A stretch of DNA of 64,000 nucleotides from Lingula anatina. Its lineage: Eukaryota > Brachiopoda > Lingulata > Lingulida > Lingulidae. Positions 1 through 21,635 of this stretch are shown piece after piece; the first letter of the stretch is position 1, and each line of letters begins with the position of its first letter. The stretch spans positions 141,593 through 205,592 of the forward strand of contig NW_019776157.1 of NCBI RefSeq assembly GCF_001039355.2. Direction: 5' to 3'. The translations under genes and the position numbers were made by a program. Below the pieces are notes generated by a model, which had not been told where the DNA came from, made no database searches, and worked only from the letters and a program-made list of their open reading frames with translations.

Positions 1-1612
1 GACGGCTTTCTACATACCACTAGGTCATCAGACACAATAACTGAAGCTACATGTGGTCGCATATTAAAAGGTATACTCCATGGGTTTGAAAATCCCCAAA
101 ATGATTATTTTTGCCATCCACAACTTCTTATAAAACCTTACATACACCTTAAAATAATTTAACCTCTTAAATATATTTTTCCGGAGCGTGCCTGATGTTG
201 ATATTTTCATTGTAGGTTATAGGAAAATGGCCACTGTTATAATGACTGGCCAGTCATTTTAGGCTAAAATTAACCTATATAAATTAATTTGCTCAAAAGT
301 TGAATCAATTGCCGAGAGAGATAGATAAATGGTTCGTGAGTTCGTGAGCTTATTTTCCCAGGAAAATGCGTTTTGGCGGGTAAAACTCATGAAGTGTACC
401 TTTAAGACCAAAGTTTTCACTGTGCTACTTAATTGGTAGCATCCACGGCTACGTCAAGATATTGGACCTATTTGAAATGGCATGAAATGCTTACTTTGTG
501 GACTAATAAGGTCTAAATTTTGTTATTGTTCAATGTTAATCGTCACTTTCGATCTTTAAATTAATACGGATTCGGAATCTTAAGTCAACTGCGTTTTGGA
601 AATTGGATCCGTGATGCATTTTGTATGCGGCATTGATCTTAGACAATGTTATTTTGGACGTTCATAACAAGAGGTTAGCAATGCATAAAGACTTGGATCA
701 CTTTTCAAAATAAATCCTTCAAGATATCGCGCACACTCAGCAAACGAAAACACTTCAATTGACTCCACTTCAGTTTAAGAAGGTGTTATTTTCGTATCAC
801 ATAATACCCACATACCGAGATTTCCTCCAATGCTGAACAAACTACCCACTGAAAAAGAAAAAAAAACATATCTTTCAAGTATCCCCCATGAAGGTTAAGA
901 CGTCGAGATCTTAGTATCATCCAATCCCCACAGACCCCAAGCTCGTCCGAGTGGCAATAAGTATGGGTAAAAAGTACCAGGAAGCAAGCGCTAGCGCGGT
1001 GCTGATCACCTCCTTCATTACTCTGCTGTTAAATTAACCGTAACTTGAAAATGCGCCGTCCCTTATCTTTTTGCTCCAGGCACACTGTTTTAGAGCCAAG
1101 AAAACAAGAGAGGAATGGAACTTGACAGCTTCATTATTGCCAGGCAATAAACGGTTGATGACATTGACGATAAAGCAGACGACTTCAACAGAGATCGATT
1201 CAAAATTGTTGCGCGATATTATCGACGTGTTGGTCCCTGGGAGAGGAATTTGTTTCAAGTTTAAAACGGCAATGGGTTTTTGTTTATTTATTTAAGTGAC
1301 GGTGTTTCTACGATGAATGCAATACTAAATGTTGACTTTACTTCTTAAATTCAAAGGACGTCTTTAGAGCACATCTTTTTTTAACAAAAAAGTGAATTTC
1401 TAAACTAAAAAGTGCCCAGATGGTCAGTCATAATACTGAGAAAACAAAATATTTTATCACAAACATGTTTACTATCTTTACATAAGGAGCTCTATGTTGG
1501 CATGAATGGCGGCTAAATACAGGTGTGAATATTTACACCTGCCAATACGGAGAGATAAAAGCTGGTGACAACACTTTAAACAGATCCAGTTATTTGGCAA
1601 CCGTCAAGTAAC
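1..1612. other. Intergenic DNA upstream of gene 1
   Basis: No convincing gene is visible on either strand. Open frames are short, overlap on opposite strands and resemble no family I know. The composition is AT-rich with scattered homopolymers. A TATA-like stretch, gataaaag near 1554, lies about 55 bases before the gene 1 start codon and could belong to its promoter. Confidence 0.5.
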
Positions 1613-4600
1613 ATGAGGGAAATAAGTAATCTAAGCTTGTTCTCTCTGACATTTTGCTTTCTGGCATTTGCCCCGGCTTGGGCAACGGGAGGTCCTTTCG
1701 GTCCCGTCTACCCCGTGACGGCATCTTGGTTTGCGAACAGATATAGTTTAACAGAATGGGACAAGGCTCTTGGCGAGTTCAAAGCCATAGGGGGCGACAC
1801 CGTACTGACGGTTGGAGCGATGTACAACAACAGGACAAAATCTAGCATTTTGCAAGATAAAGCATTTTCTGGGTAAGTGCTTTTTCGGTTCGGAGAATGA
1901 ATATTCTCTCTTCTCCTTTCTGTAACTAATATTCAGACCAGCGGAATGGGTGCCAAACTGGACGAAATTGCTAAAACATACATTCAACACTCATCCTTTG
2001 GGCACATCTTCACTATATTTGCCCCCCTGCACCAGCACCTGATAAGGCCAAACCCTAAACCCCTTGATGCTCTGCTGCTGCTGTTAATACATGCAGTCTT
2101 GTAATGTCATGTATACAAACCACGCAAAGATGAAACGTCCCAGCTGGTCAAACAAGTTCTTTTAAAGTTTAAGAGAGAAAAGGTGATAAACACACGCACG
2201 CTCTGGGGTTCTGCTTAAGCAATCTGGGCGATTTTCAAATCTGCATCTTGGTTGGTTAAAACGGTGCAAGTAGGCCTAACATCATCACAGCATTTTTACA
2301 AAAGGGGTTTCGAAAATTCTTGCACATTTTAAAGCATTTAGACGCTATATCAATAACCTAATTAGCGTCTGACTTTTTCAATTTTGTAGTGATGTTTAAC
2401 TTTTGAAAAAAAAAGGTCAATGAGTGATTGTTTTGTTGCAGATGCGTTGCCAATGGCGTTCACTGTGCCGAAGACGCGGAACAGGAATTAAACAAGGCAG
2501 GGTTGAAGATCGTATCTTGGGTCACCTATGAAAACAGTGAAAACTACGGATCTAAGATACTGGCCTGTCCTCTGGATAAGAAGATAAGGATGACGTCACC
2601 GGACGTGACGTATTATCGTGTTATTCTTCACACTAGCATTGGCTATGACAGGTATAGATCTACATATTCTCACTTGGTGGTTATGTGATAAAGTGGAATA
2701 ACCTATTTTGATTAGATATTTTGTTTAACAATAAGATTTCTAGAAAGAAAAAAATGCATTTAAAAGGAATTTTGGTCTGAGGTATTTCAAGAGAAAGAAT
2801 AGGAATGAATACCCCATGTCTCTTTTTCAACGTAGGCCTACCTTTTGGCATCACCTAGTACGTTATTCTTTTACTCCTCCTCAAAATAAACCAAATAAAC
2901 AGAATATATAAATATCAAAATTAAAAACTTATCTTTAATATTGCCAAGTGGACAAAACTAGAAAGCAATCCCTGAGTTCCTATGCAAATAGCAATAATGA
3001 TATAACCCGTGCAACCTAAAGTACTGGGTATGTGCCACTCTCTATTTAAATACACAGGCCATCTTGCGAGTTTAAACCAGGCACCAACGTCACAGTACTG
3101 TTCACGGCATTCACTGGAGCGGATCCTCATTCCCTCCTCCTTCAAAGTGCTTCCTCAAAAAACATAAGCATCTTCCTCGGCCTTCCTCGACTTCCTCGGG
3201 TTCCTGAGAGCGACGTGGGTTTCCAGATGATTCTGTCTTACTCGGAGTGGGTTTACCGCGCCCTGGTTGATCACAAGGACAGGTACGGTGCCAAATTTTC
3301 CAGCACCCTCATTGGGTACTTCAGCGGAGATGCCTACGATCTTGGAGATCTGACCAAAACGTCCAAGGGTGCAGTTGGGTCATCTTCAGAGGGTGGCCAG
3401 ACTCCCACGGCTGTTATCGCCATCTACCGGGAAGTCACAGCCCTAGTACATTACAATGGTAAAGCGTTTGCGACGGCGCCCTCTATCGACCTTAGGAAGT
3501 CTCACAAACGCGCCTTGACTGATTACACCAGGGGGATGATGCTGTTGGCCTTTTTGGGGGTTGATGTCATTGCCGTCCAAGAGGGTCGGGGCCTAGGTAA
3601 ATCATCGTACTACGGCGTAAATGAAACAAGAGTACCAATCAAAAACGGAGACCCAACGCTGTTCCAAATTCTCAAGAAGAACAATCCGCTTTTGCCAGAG
3701 ACCGTTACATTTGGCGATGTCTATATTAATAANTGAATAACGTATATAAACAAGGTGATAAGAGGCCTCGACCCTCTTGGAATTTCGGACTGAGGTATTT
3801 CAAGAGGAAGTATAAGAATGAATACCCCATGTGTCTTTTCAGCGTACCTTTTGGCATTACATGGTACTACCATCTTTTACTCCTCTTTAAAGTAAACCAA
3901 ATAAATATAATATATAAATATCAAAATTAAAAACTTATCTTTAATACTGCCAAGTGGTCAAAGCAGAAAGCAACCCCTGAGTTCCTATACAAATAGCAAT
4001 TATGAAATAACCCTTGCAACCTTAAGTACTGGGTATGTGACACTCTCTATTTAAAAACATAGGCCATCTTGCGAGTTTAAACCAGGCACCAACGTCACAG
4101 TACTGTTCACGGCATTCACTGGAGCGGATCCTCATTCCCTCCTCCTTCAAAGTGCTTCCTCAAAAAACATAAGCATCTACCTCGGCCTTCCTCGACTTCC
4201 TCGGGTTCCTGAGAGCGACGTGGGTTTCCAGATGATTCTGTCTTACTCGGAGTGGGTTTACCGCGCCCTAGTTGATCACAAGGACAGGTACGGTGCCAAA
4301 TATTCCAGCACCCTCATTGGGTACTTCAGCGGAGATGCCTACGATCTTGGAGATCTGACCAAAACGTCCAAGGGTGCAGTTGGGTCATCTTCAGAGGGTG
4401 GCCAGACTCCCACGGCTGTTATCGCCATCTACCGGGAAGTCACAGCCCTAGTACATTACAATGGTAAAGCGTTTGCGACGGCGCCCTCTATCGACCTAAG
4501 GAAGTCTCACAAACGCGCCTTGACTGATTACACCAGGGGGATGATGCTGTTGGCCTTTTTGGGGGTTGATGTCATTGCCGTCCAAGAGGGTCGGGGCCTA

Positions 4601-7600
4601 GGTAAATCATCGTACTACGGCGTAAATGAAACAAGAGTACCAATCAAAAACGGAGACCCAACGCTGTTCCAAATTCTCAAGAAGAACAATCCGCTTTTGC
4701 CAGAGACCGTTACATTTGGCGATGTCTATATTAAAAATACTCAAACGGTATGTCTAGGAACGAAAATAGTAGCCTTTGGGTCATAGTTGTTGGGTTTTGG
4801 AATGCCACGGCCTTAATCTATTTTACGATCTGTTAAAGTATAAACGAAACTTGAAACAAAAACAATAAGCGAGTTCTAAATATAACCTTATAATAGACTG
4901 CAAATATAAATTTGGAAAACAAAATTAAATCTCTCCCACGGAAATGTGCACGAAACACAACAAGAATTAATAACATTACAGCAAAATTTTGCACAATGAC
5001 ATCAATCTATATTTTCATAGAGCCTGGGGGGAAATTAAAGGAGAAATATGAAACGTGTCTCACCATTTTATCATGGTTTTTTTTCTAGCTGTTTCAATTA
5101 CTGTCAGCTTCTCGTGAGAAAAATCAAGTCCAGTCTGAACTGTGGCTTGTGGTGCAGGCATTTGACGACCTGGGTGGGGGCTGCCCCATCGACGTGAACT
5201 TCTCAGGATCAGGTAATGCATCTTTCAAACCAGAGAGCAGTCCAAAAGTGAAGACCGCTGCCGAGGAAAAATACAATTAATTTTTACAAATATTACGAGG
5301 CACGGCTCGGACTTGTTGCAATTGGAACATTTCTTTCCCTCCTTGTTAACCTTCTATAGTATCTTGAAAATGCCAACGAAATTTGTAAAGAACTCTTTGA
5401 TGTATCTCGTCCATTAACAAGCAGACAAACCAACGCCGCTAAAAAAATGGATGGCGGAGGAGGCAATACCTTCGTGTAGAATTTTAAAGCCCTTTCACAC
5501 ATTGTTAAAGCCTAGATTACATTTGAAATGCCATGCCCGTACGGTGCACGCATACTGCCCGTAATACCCTTTTCGTACGACGTCTGAGCGGAGGTAGACG
5601 GTGGCCGAGCGAAATCGTACGGAATCGTACTGATTAAAGGTCATGTAATGTAGACATACTCGGCGTAGCCCGTAGCTCCTTACGGTTTGTGCCCGTGTAA
5701 ATGTAATCTAGGCTTAAGAGGAAGGCAACTGAAGAAAATCCACTGGCTTTCTATTTTCCCAGATATCCCCTCCAAGGCTGTGCCAGTGGACAAGTCCCGT
5801 GTGGACTGGGCCATTTCTTCGGCCGGGGCCAGTGTCCAGAAAATAGCCGTCATCGCCTGGGACGATCTGTACACCTACACTGACAAAGAACACAGCAAGA
5901 GTCTTTCACAGGTAGTTTGTAATTTTGCTAGCTAGTCTGTTATTTGTAGAGGTTAGTTGACATTGGACACCGTAATTCCTACTGAAGAGTAAGGGCCAGA
6001 TTTGGTACACAGACTCTAAAACGGACTCAAACTTTGACACATTAAAGCGTTTTTCACATCCAGATAAGTATTACAAAACCTGTGCATACGTGTGATATTT
6101 CGAGAATAAAATTTGTCCCTATTTTTTTTTATTCGATATCTTATGAATCGAGATTTAGATGCTAAGACTTACTCGTTAAGCGCTGTCAGAGATTGATCAA
6201 GAGAAAGCAGACAGCAGAGCTGCGTTTCGTTTGCGCGCCAGAATTTCCCTGGACTGCTTCAACCCTTTTCCTAGAGGAGGGGGAGGTATTTTAAATTAAT
6301 TTTGTTAAATAAACCCTCATGCTGCTTAATGCAAGTCGCGATTGCACCGACTTTCATCTTTGTTGAAACGATTAAGTTTTACTCGCCTAAAAACATCATG
6401 TAAACTCATGTAAATATAGTTAACCAGTGGAATCCGTTTCCGACTTATGTCTAGGTTCTCACTGATACATTTTTTTCGAAATTGATATTGCTGGCGAGGT
6501 ATTTCTCACTTCCTGTTGGAATTTAATTTACCTTGTATCCTTGAAATGCGTTGAAACAAAGTTATTAAGCTCTGCTGCGTGGCGACATTAATGGTACGTA
6601 ATTGATTAACGTTTCATTCAAAGCTGTCTTTGCAAAGGGATTCGCAGCCCGGTTTCGAGCACCATTTTAGAGCAATTTCCAAGAAGGAGGCAGTTTAAAT
6701 TTGACGGCCTGTGGAGTTATCTATTTATAGTGCTCTGATAATCCACGGAGGATGACATCTGAAGTTAGTGCGTGCTTAATTCATACCGACTTGTACACTA
6801 CCGATTTTCACCCCGGTTAGTCTTATATTGGAGGGTGTAGCTCTTAGGTAAAGAAACAAAGAAGGATCTACGCATAGGCTCCTCATTCGTTTTAATCAAT
6901 ACAAGAAAATTGCCCAATTTGAATCACCTTAAAACAGTTTTGTAACTCTATAGAGATGATTTTTGCTAGTTTAATTTCCACAACAACTAATGTGATAGAT
7001 TTGAAGTAATTCAAGTGGAGTCTCCGTACATTCAGCATTTAATGTATTTCATCGAGTCAAAATTAAAGCAAGGAAGAATTCAGGCAACCCTTTCGCTTTC
7101 ACCCTTTTCCTTCCTTCTTTAACTTCTACATTATCCTCCTTAAGTGGATCTTTACAATATATTTCCATGTATTTAACTTTAATTAATTCTTATTCAATTT
7201 AATTCCAGCAAATCAAGGAGGATTTGAAGAGACCTATTCTCTCCTACTGCAATTTCCACAACAGCCGAAACCTATCAGTAGTTGTGATAGGGTACAATCT
7301 AGAGGGCATGACGCAGCCTTTTGAGGTAAATATAAAAAACATTTATTCTGAATTACTTTTTTTTTACTTAAGAACTAAATAATTTGAATGAAAATTATTG
7401 AGCAGGATTTCGATTAATTTCAATTTCCATATATGAACGTCATTTAAACTTCAAAATAACAATTTCAAGTGATTAAGCTTACACGATCTGAATAGTTGAG
7501 AAAGATGGTCTCACACTGGAAAAAATGGAAATACAAATAAAATTTTCTTTAGTTTAGTATTTTGTGACAATAACAGATATATTCTTGGTGCGTTCGAAAA

Positions 7601-7926
7601 TCACGTTTTCTGTCTCCAATCTCAACTCGTTATCGCTGTCTCGCTTAATGGGTTTAGAGATTCCGAGTGATTTATATCAATAACCCAGATATTTCCTCCT
7701 TCAGCTTCGCTACTTGGATTCCGACGGTAGCCCACGAAAGAGTGACATCGGCGGATATTACTTCTGGTTGGACTATGGTGTAAGACGCCACCTGGTGCCA
7801 TCTCTACAATATATTATGTTATGGGACTGGCTGCCGCTACGCGACATGGCGGCGCGTGGCTATATTTACGTCATTCCTTACGGAGCCTATCATGGCTGCA
7901 TCTTTGAATATGATTTTAACGTCTAA
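1613..7926 (+). CDS. Secreted DUF4434-like (TIM-barrel, glycosidase-like) protein, 7 exons
   Basis: Coding exons: 1613-1872, 2442-2651, 4063-4747, 5089-5212, 5763-5911, 7209-7325 and 7705-7926. All introns are GT-AG, all phases agree, and the product has 588 residues ending in TAA. Residues 1-24 form a signal peptide with a hydrophobic core and an A-x-A site (AWA) before Thr25. The start of the mature protein (TASWFANRYSLTEWDKAL, then a GGDTVLTVGAMY strand), the later NISIFLGLP strand and the KIAVIAWDDLY strand look like beta strands of a TIM barrel and recall DUF4434, a glycoside-hydrolase-like family also found in bacteria. That assignment comes from memory of family patterns, not a search. 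No catalytic residues are assigned. The substrate is unknown, and secretion or lysosomal delivery is inferred from the signal peptide. The gene converges on MCM2. Exon 3 exists in two copies; I used the downstream one because only it has a splice donor. Confidence 0.72.
2690..4747 (+). repeat. Direct duplication of about 1 kb covering gene 1 exon 3
   Basis: Copy 1 runs from about 2690 to 3732 and copy 2 from 3734 to about 4747, with the n at 3733 exactly at the junction. Exon parts are nearly identical. The intron parts differ by small substitutions and indels, as two alleles of a polymorphic marine invertebrate would. Confidence 0.75.
3058..3732 (+). pseudogene. Extra copy of gene 1 exon 3, truncated at an n base
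   Basis: This stretch has the same acceptor (tacacag) and almost the same reading frame as the exon at 4063-4747, with a few substitutions (for example Phe to Tyr in GAKFSS/GAKYSS). It breaks off after the codons for DVYIN, at a single undetermined base (3733) followed at once by TGA. It has no splice donor, so it cannot join the next exon. It is either a real partial tandem duplication or, more likely, the second haplotype placed in series by the assembler. Confidence 0.7.
5509..5714. mobile_element. MITE-like element, 16-bp terminal inverted repeats, TAA target duplication
   Basis: The ends are perfect inverted repeats of 16 bases (AGCCTAGATTACATTT and its complement). The element is 206 bp, non-coding and CpG-rich inside. 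TAA flanks both sides (5506-5508 and 5715-5717). A three-base TAA/TTA target duplication is typical of PIF/Harbinger transposons, so a non-autonomous Harbinger-like MITE is the best guess. It lies in intron 4 of gene 1. Confidence 0.65.
5912..7208 (+). other. Intron 5 of gene 1, no feature seen
   Basis: This intron of about 1.3 kb between coding exons 5 and 6 is AT-rich. I see no exon, repeat pair or structured RNA in it. Confidence 0.6.
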
Positions 7927-9524
7927 AAGGGACACGTCCAAAAATTCTTTGAGAATGATCTCTTTACATACGTTATTGCTTGAAATACTGTATAAAACTA
8001 TAGTTTGGATATGATTAAAAAGCACGGCGGAAATCTGCACGTTGAGAAAAAAATTAAGAAATTTCTTTGCACCGCTTGCTCAAGTCGTTTGGAGTGAAAA
8101 TATTTTGTAAATTTTAACAACTGCGAAGTCAAGAACGTTTTTCACTAAATACGAGTTGTTTCGTACCTTATCTGTACTCTTGTTAGATTCCATCATTAAA
8201 ATTATTTTTCGTTTCTTTTGTGTTTGTGTTGATTTCTTTCGTTTTCCGCACCACTTGGAGGGTGTGGTTTCACATTTTCCGAAAAATGGTATCCGAGCAG
8301 AGGTTTTCTACTTTTTTAATATAAATAAGTCAAATTTACGACCCGAAATTTGATGAATGTGCAATGTTATTTTAATCCTTTTTCTTGGCTGTTCAAATAA
8401 CGAATTTGGTTCAACCTTTGGGACCATATGCTCTTTCGAGTCGTTTAACAAACTAATAGTAGTAATTTGTGTTACAGGGAATCCACGCATGTTTCATGTG
8501 TAACCTAAATTATGTCACAATATATTAAGAAATGGAAAGTTGGCTGTAGCCGAGCATGTCCATGAAGGACCAGAATCTAAATTCCACATGCTGTTGCACC
8601 TTATTCTTGCAAACCTTAGGATCAAACTACAGTAGCACTTTCAGTGCCATTCTGAAATACAGTCTTCATTTTTGAGACTGCACAAATTGAAGTACCATTG
8701 AATTCCGCATCATTTAAACCGGCAGTCTTTTGCACGATTTCCCAAACCACCATAATAAATGGACACATTCTGTGATAACATAAACAATTTACTAAGTCAT
8801 ATTTATACAAGGTGTGTGGACTGTATATACAAAACATTTTTGTATAAAGAAACTTATTCAAAATTAAATTTACCATTGGGTGGAATGTTCTCAAGACATA
8901 ATGTCATTCATTAACTCACACAAATGCAGTGCATCAAGCACCTGTAGTCCTAAGAATAACGTGGAACTTTACGTGGTTTTTCAGTGCCTCTCCAGTAATG
9001 ATGGCAAAAAGGGAAATCATTTCTGAAGGAAGTAAGCATAAGGCTCCTACCTAATAGAACCTGTGGCAGAAATCGCTCATTTTTAAAATGTCAGTAAGAA
9101 GCAGATTAACTACAGGTGAAAATTTTGTCTCATTTCAATTTTCTCTTTTTTGCCAAAATACCGTGAAACACGTCTTCTAGCTAATAAAGATACAAACTAA
9201 TTCAAGTTTCAAATATTACACACAACATTAAGGCTAACCTTAAATTATGATACAAGCCAGCTCCAAAATATATTACAAGGTACTTTGCCATGCTTTTACA
9301 TGTTTCTCGATACATGTAATCTATAATTGTGACACAAGATATTTAGTCAGTTTTAAATTGTATTCACATGATACAGGCATTTTTATCAGAAGATAAACAA
9401 ATCCATTTTCCATGTTTGTTTCATAAGAAAATATCTCAGGCAAAGACAGCTCTCTGATCATTTTATATACACATGTCAAGTAGTTCTTTTGAAAGTTGCC
9501 TTTGTCGTCAAGTGTATGTGTATT
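7927..9524. other. Convergent intergenic region between gene 1 and MCM2
   Basis: Gene 1 ends at 7926 (plus) and MCM2 at 9525 (minus), so both 3' UTRs should lie here. AATAAA occurs on the plus strand near 8755 and 9184 and could serve gene 1, though both are far downstream. No canonical AATAAA is visible on the minus strand close to the MCM2 stop. No coding sequence is supported. Confidence 0.5.
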
Positions 9525-19593
<10,069 letters not shown>

Positions 19594-19599
<6 letters not shown>

Positions 19600-19610
19600 T
19601 GTGTATGTTT
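19594..19610 (-). promoter_or_regulatory. MCM2 start context with YY1-like motif
   Basis: The start codon lies in ACACAATGGCGG. This resembles the YY1 motif CAANATGGCNGC often found over start codons of housekeeping genes. Two codons later the intron 1 donor GTAAGT begins. Confidence 0.45.
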
Positions 19611-19636
19611 TCTTCTTTGATCAACGTGATCGTAAA

Positions 19637-19646
19637 GCGCGGGAAA
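19637..19646 (-). promoter_or_regulatory. Consensus E2F site upstream of MCM2
   Basis: On the MCM2 strand the sequence reads TTTCCCGCGC, a perfect match to the E2F consensus TTTSSCGC, with its near end 38 bases before the start codon at 19599. MCM genes of animals are classic E2F targets in late G1. The position suggests a short 5' UTR or an initiator-proximal site. Function is inferred from motif and location. Confidence 0.75.
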
Positions 19647-20304
19647 GGGAGGTCAAATATGGGGTCAATTTCTGGATAGTGCAGGCTAATAATATAGGTC
19701 TCGGGTATTGTATTAAAAAATTAGAGCGAGCAGTTGGAAATCGGAGACGATAAGCCGGAATATCAATGCTAACGTGTTGAAATTTAATACCATATATATT
19801 ATCAAGTGTTAATGTCTTGAAATAACGGTTAAGTGTCTCCCGCCACTATGAGGGCCGTTTTACCACGGCCTTCACGGTATTGATGCGCGAGCTATTGATA
19901 CGGTCGAAGGTTGACTGTGGCTCCGCTCGTGTAAAGATTTTTGTTACTTAAATTAGAATTTTTACCCCTTATTCTTGTAAAAAATATTCATTGGTTTTAG
20001 AAATTTATTCCAGTGAGTTTTGATGTTACGTGCAATTTGAAATGATGATAAACTGTATATTTAATTGGCACTCGGTGAGAGACAAAAGGTCCAACTCGTA
20101 GGTGACCGTTTGTATTATTATAACTTATAGTGTGACAGTGGAAGACTTTCTCCAGATAATAACCTGTGTACAGACTGGAAACGTATAATCTAACCCTCCT
20201 ATTGCAAAATTTATTTTTTAAGAATTGGGTGCACGTTGTTTTGTTGCCTTTTATTGTTTTGTCGATGCAGGGACTGCAGTTCCTGATATTACCAAAAGGG
20301 ATAG

Positions 20305-20309
20305 AAAAA
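20305..20309 (-). terminator. Pol III T5 terminator of tRNA-Glu
   Basis: Five T on the minus strand, beginning seven bases after the discriminator base, the usual RNA polymerase III stop signal. Confidence 0.8.
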
Positions 20310-20316
20310 GTTTCAA

Positions 20317-20388
20317 TTCCGACGCCGGGAATCGAACCCGGGCCACCTGGGTGAGAGCCAGATATCCTAACCACTAGACCACGTCGGA
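20317..20388 (-). tRNA. tRNA-Glu (anticodon CTC)
   Basis: On the minus strand the 7-bp acceptor stem TCCGACG/CGTCGGA is perfect and followed by discriminator A. The D-arm block GTGGTCTAGTGGTTAGGAT (A box) and the T-arm block GGTTCGAATCC (B box) are canonical. The anticodon loop CTCTCAC carries CTC at 20353-20355. Length is 72 nt without CCA and no intron is present. Aligned by eye, it matches metazoan tRNA-Glu in the conserved positions. It is transcribed in the same direction as MCM2. Confidence 0.96.
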
Positions 20389-20788
20389 TTGTTAAAACGG
20401 TTGGCCGATTTTAGTAATATAAACAAAACTTATATAAATGATCAAAATGAGGGTTAATAGTTCTTATAAAATTAAAAGTTGGTTTGATAGAAATTTAAAA
20501 ATATTTATATATCTTGCATAGTCATTTTTATGCGAAAGCAAATTCATGTGTCGTACGCTGGATCACACTTTTTACGGCAGTAATAACGACATTCATTATC
20601 ATTGTAAAACAATTATTCCTGCTTCCTTAGAAAAAAAACAAATGCGGATTTTTGTAATCATTTATTTTTGTAGTTTCAAAAAGAGCCTGAGTGAAACTGT
20701 ATATATATATAAGTTGGAACACTGGTCTTAGTGGGTCATTTCAGATGACATCCGGGTATTTTTAAATCATGGCCGCCATCACTGTAGG
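20389..20788 (+). promoter_or_regulatory. HUWE1: Presumed HUWE1 promoter and 5' UTR exon
   Basis: A non-coding first exon can end at 20788, where AGG is followed by gtgagt, and splice to the acceptor attttcag at 24178 that precedes the start codon. Just upstream are an ETS-like site (ACATCCGGGT, minus strand CCGGATGT) near 20749 and the YY1-like block ATGGCCGCCAT at 20769-20779. An ATG at 20769 would open a ten-codon upstream frame that ends in exon 2 before the main start. The transcription start is not defined by sequence. Confidence 0.5.
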
Positions 20789-21635
20789 GTGAGTCTTTCT
20801 TTGAACAATTTTCTTCTTTTAAAAGATGCCAATGAAAAAGGACATTGGTGACTTACTGCGTGACTGAGAAATCCTAAAATTGTATGAGAGANAACATTAC
20901 CGGTCATGCTCAATACATCAATAAAAAAGGATATTACTTAATAACACAACCTTATGCGGGTAGTAGGCTACCGGGACTTATATATATTTACTGACAACTC
21001 TTCTGAAATTACGGACATAAGAAAACGCACTTTGATAAATCATACTTCCTAGGGGCACTTTCTTGCTATGGAGCTCTCTTTCCAAAACTTTATAAGTTTT
21101 GCCAAGATCAATTAACCTTTTTACGTGTATTCTTTTTGAGGCAACTCGTCTATCTTTAGGGGCCTAATTACTGTTCCTGGGTCAAGTTGTAACTGACCCT
21201 TTAACATGGAAGGTGTGTTGACATGGGCAACCCTTCACTTCAAACGAAGCCCTGAATCCTCAAGAAAATTATGCCCACCTTGCCGACTTTGACATTCAGG
21301 TACACAACAATACTGAGGCATGTTTATTAAGGCCAGTACCACAGTCCAACGTATACAATATCCAACATGGCGACCTAGGAAGGACTGAATTCACACTAGC
21401 GACACCTGGCGCCAAGCGGGCTGGTATTCCTCATTGGGTAAAATAAATTTAGTAGCTTTGTAGAAGATGATGCCATGGAAGTATGATGTATAGTCTCTTT
21501 AAATGCGTATAATATGCTTTTAAAAGCATGATTAGACAACATTTCCACATGATATATTTTCAGTTATGAGTTTCATGTACAAATAAGAGTGTAAGGATAA
21601 TTTGCTGCTAATACTCAGAGGTTGATCTATAATTG

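Larger units (their letters stand above)
19600..20316. other. Divergent intergenic region, MCM2 side
   Basis: About 0.7 kb between the MCM2 start codon and the tRNA-Glu gene. Apart from the E2F site and a T5 Pol III terminator near its right end it holds no gene that I can support. Short open frames here look like chance. Confidence 0.5.

Noticed and set aside
3081-3120. Acceptor at 3080 for gene 1 exon 3
   Set aside because: With the phase left by exon 2 it leads to a stop within 50 codons. The acceptor at 3057 keeps the frame and continues PSCEFKPGTNVTVLF.
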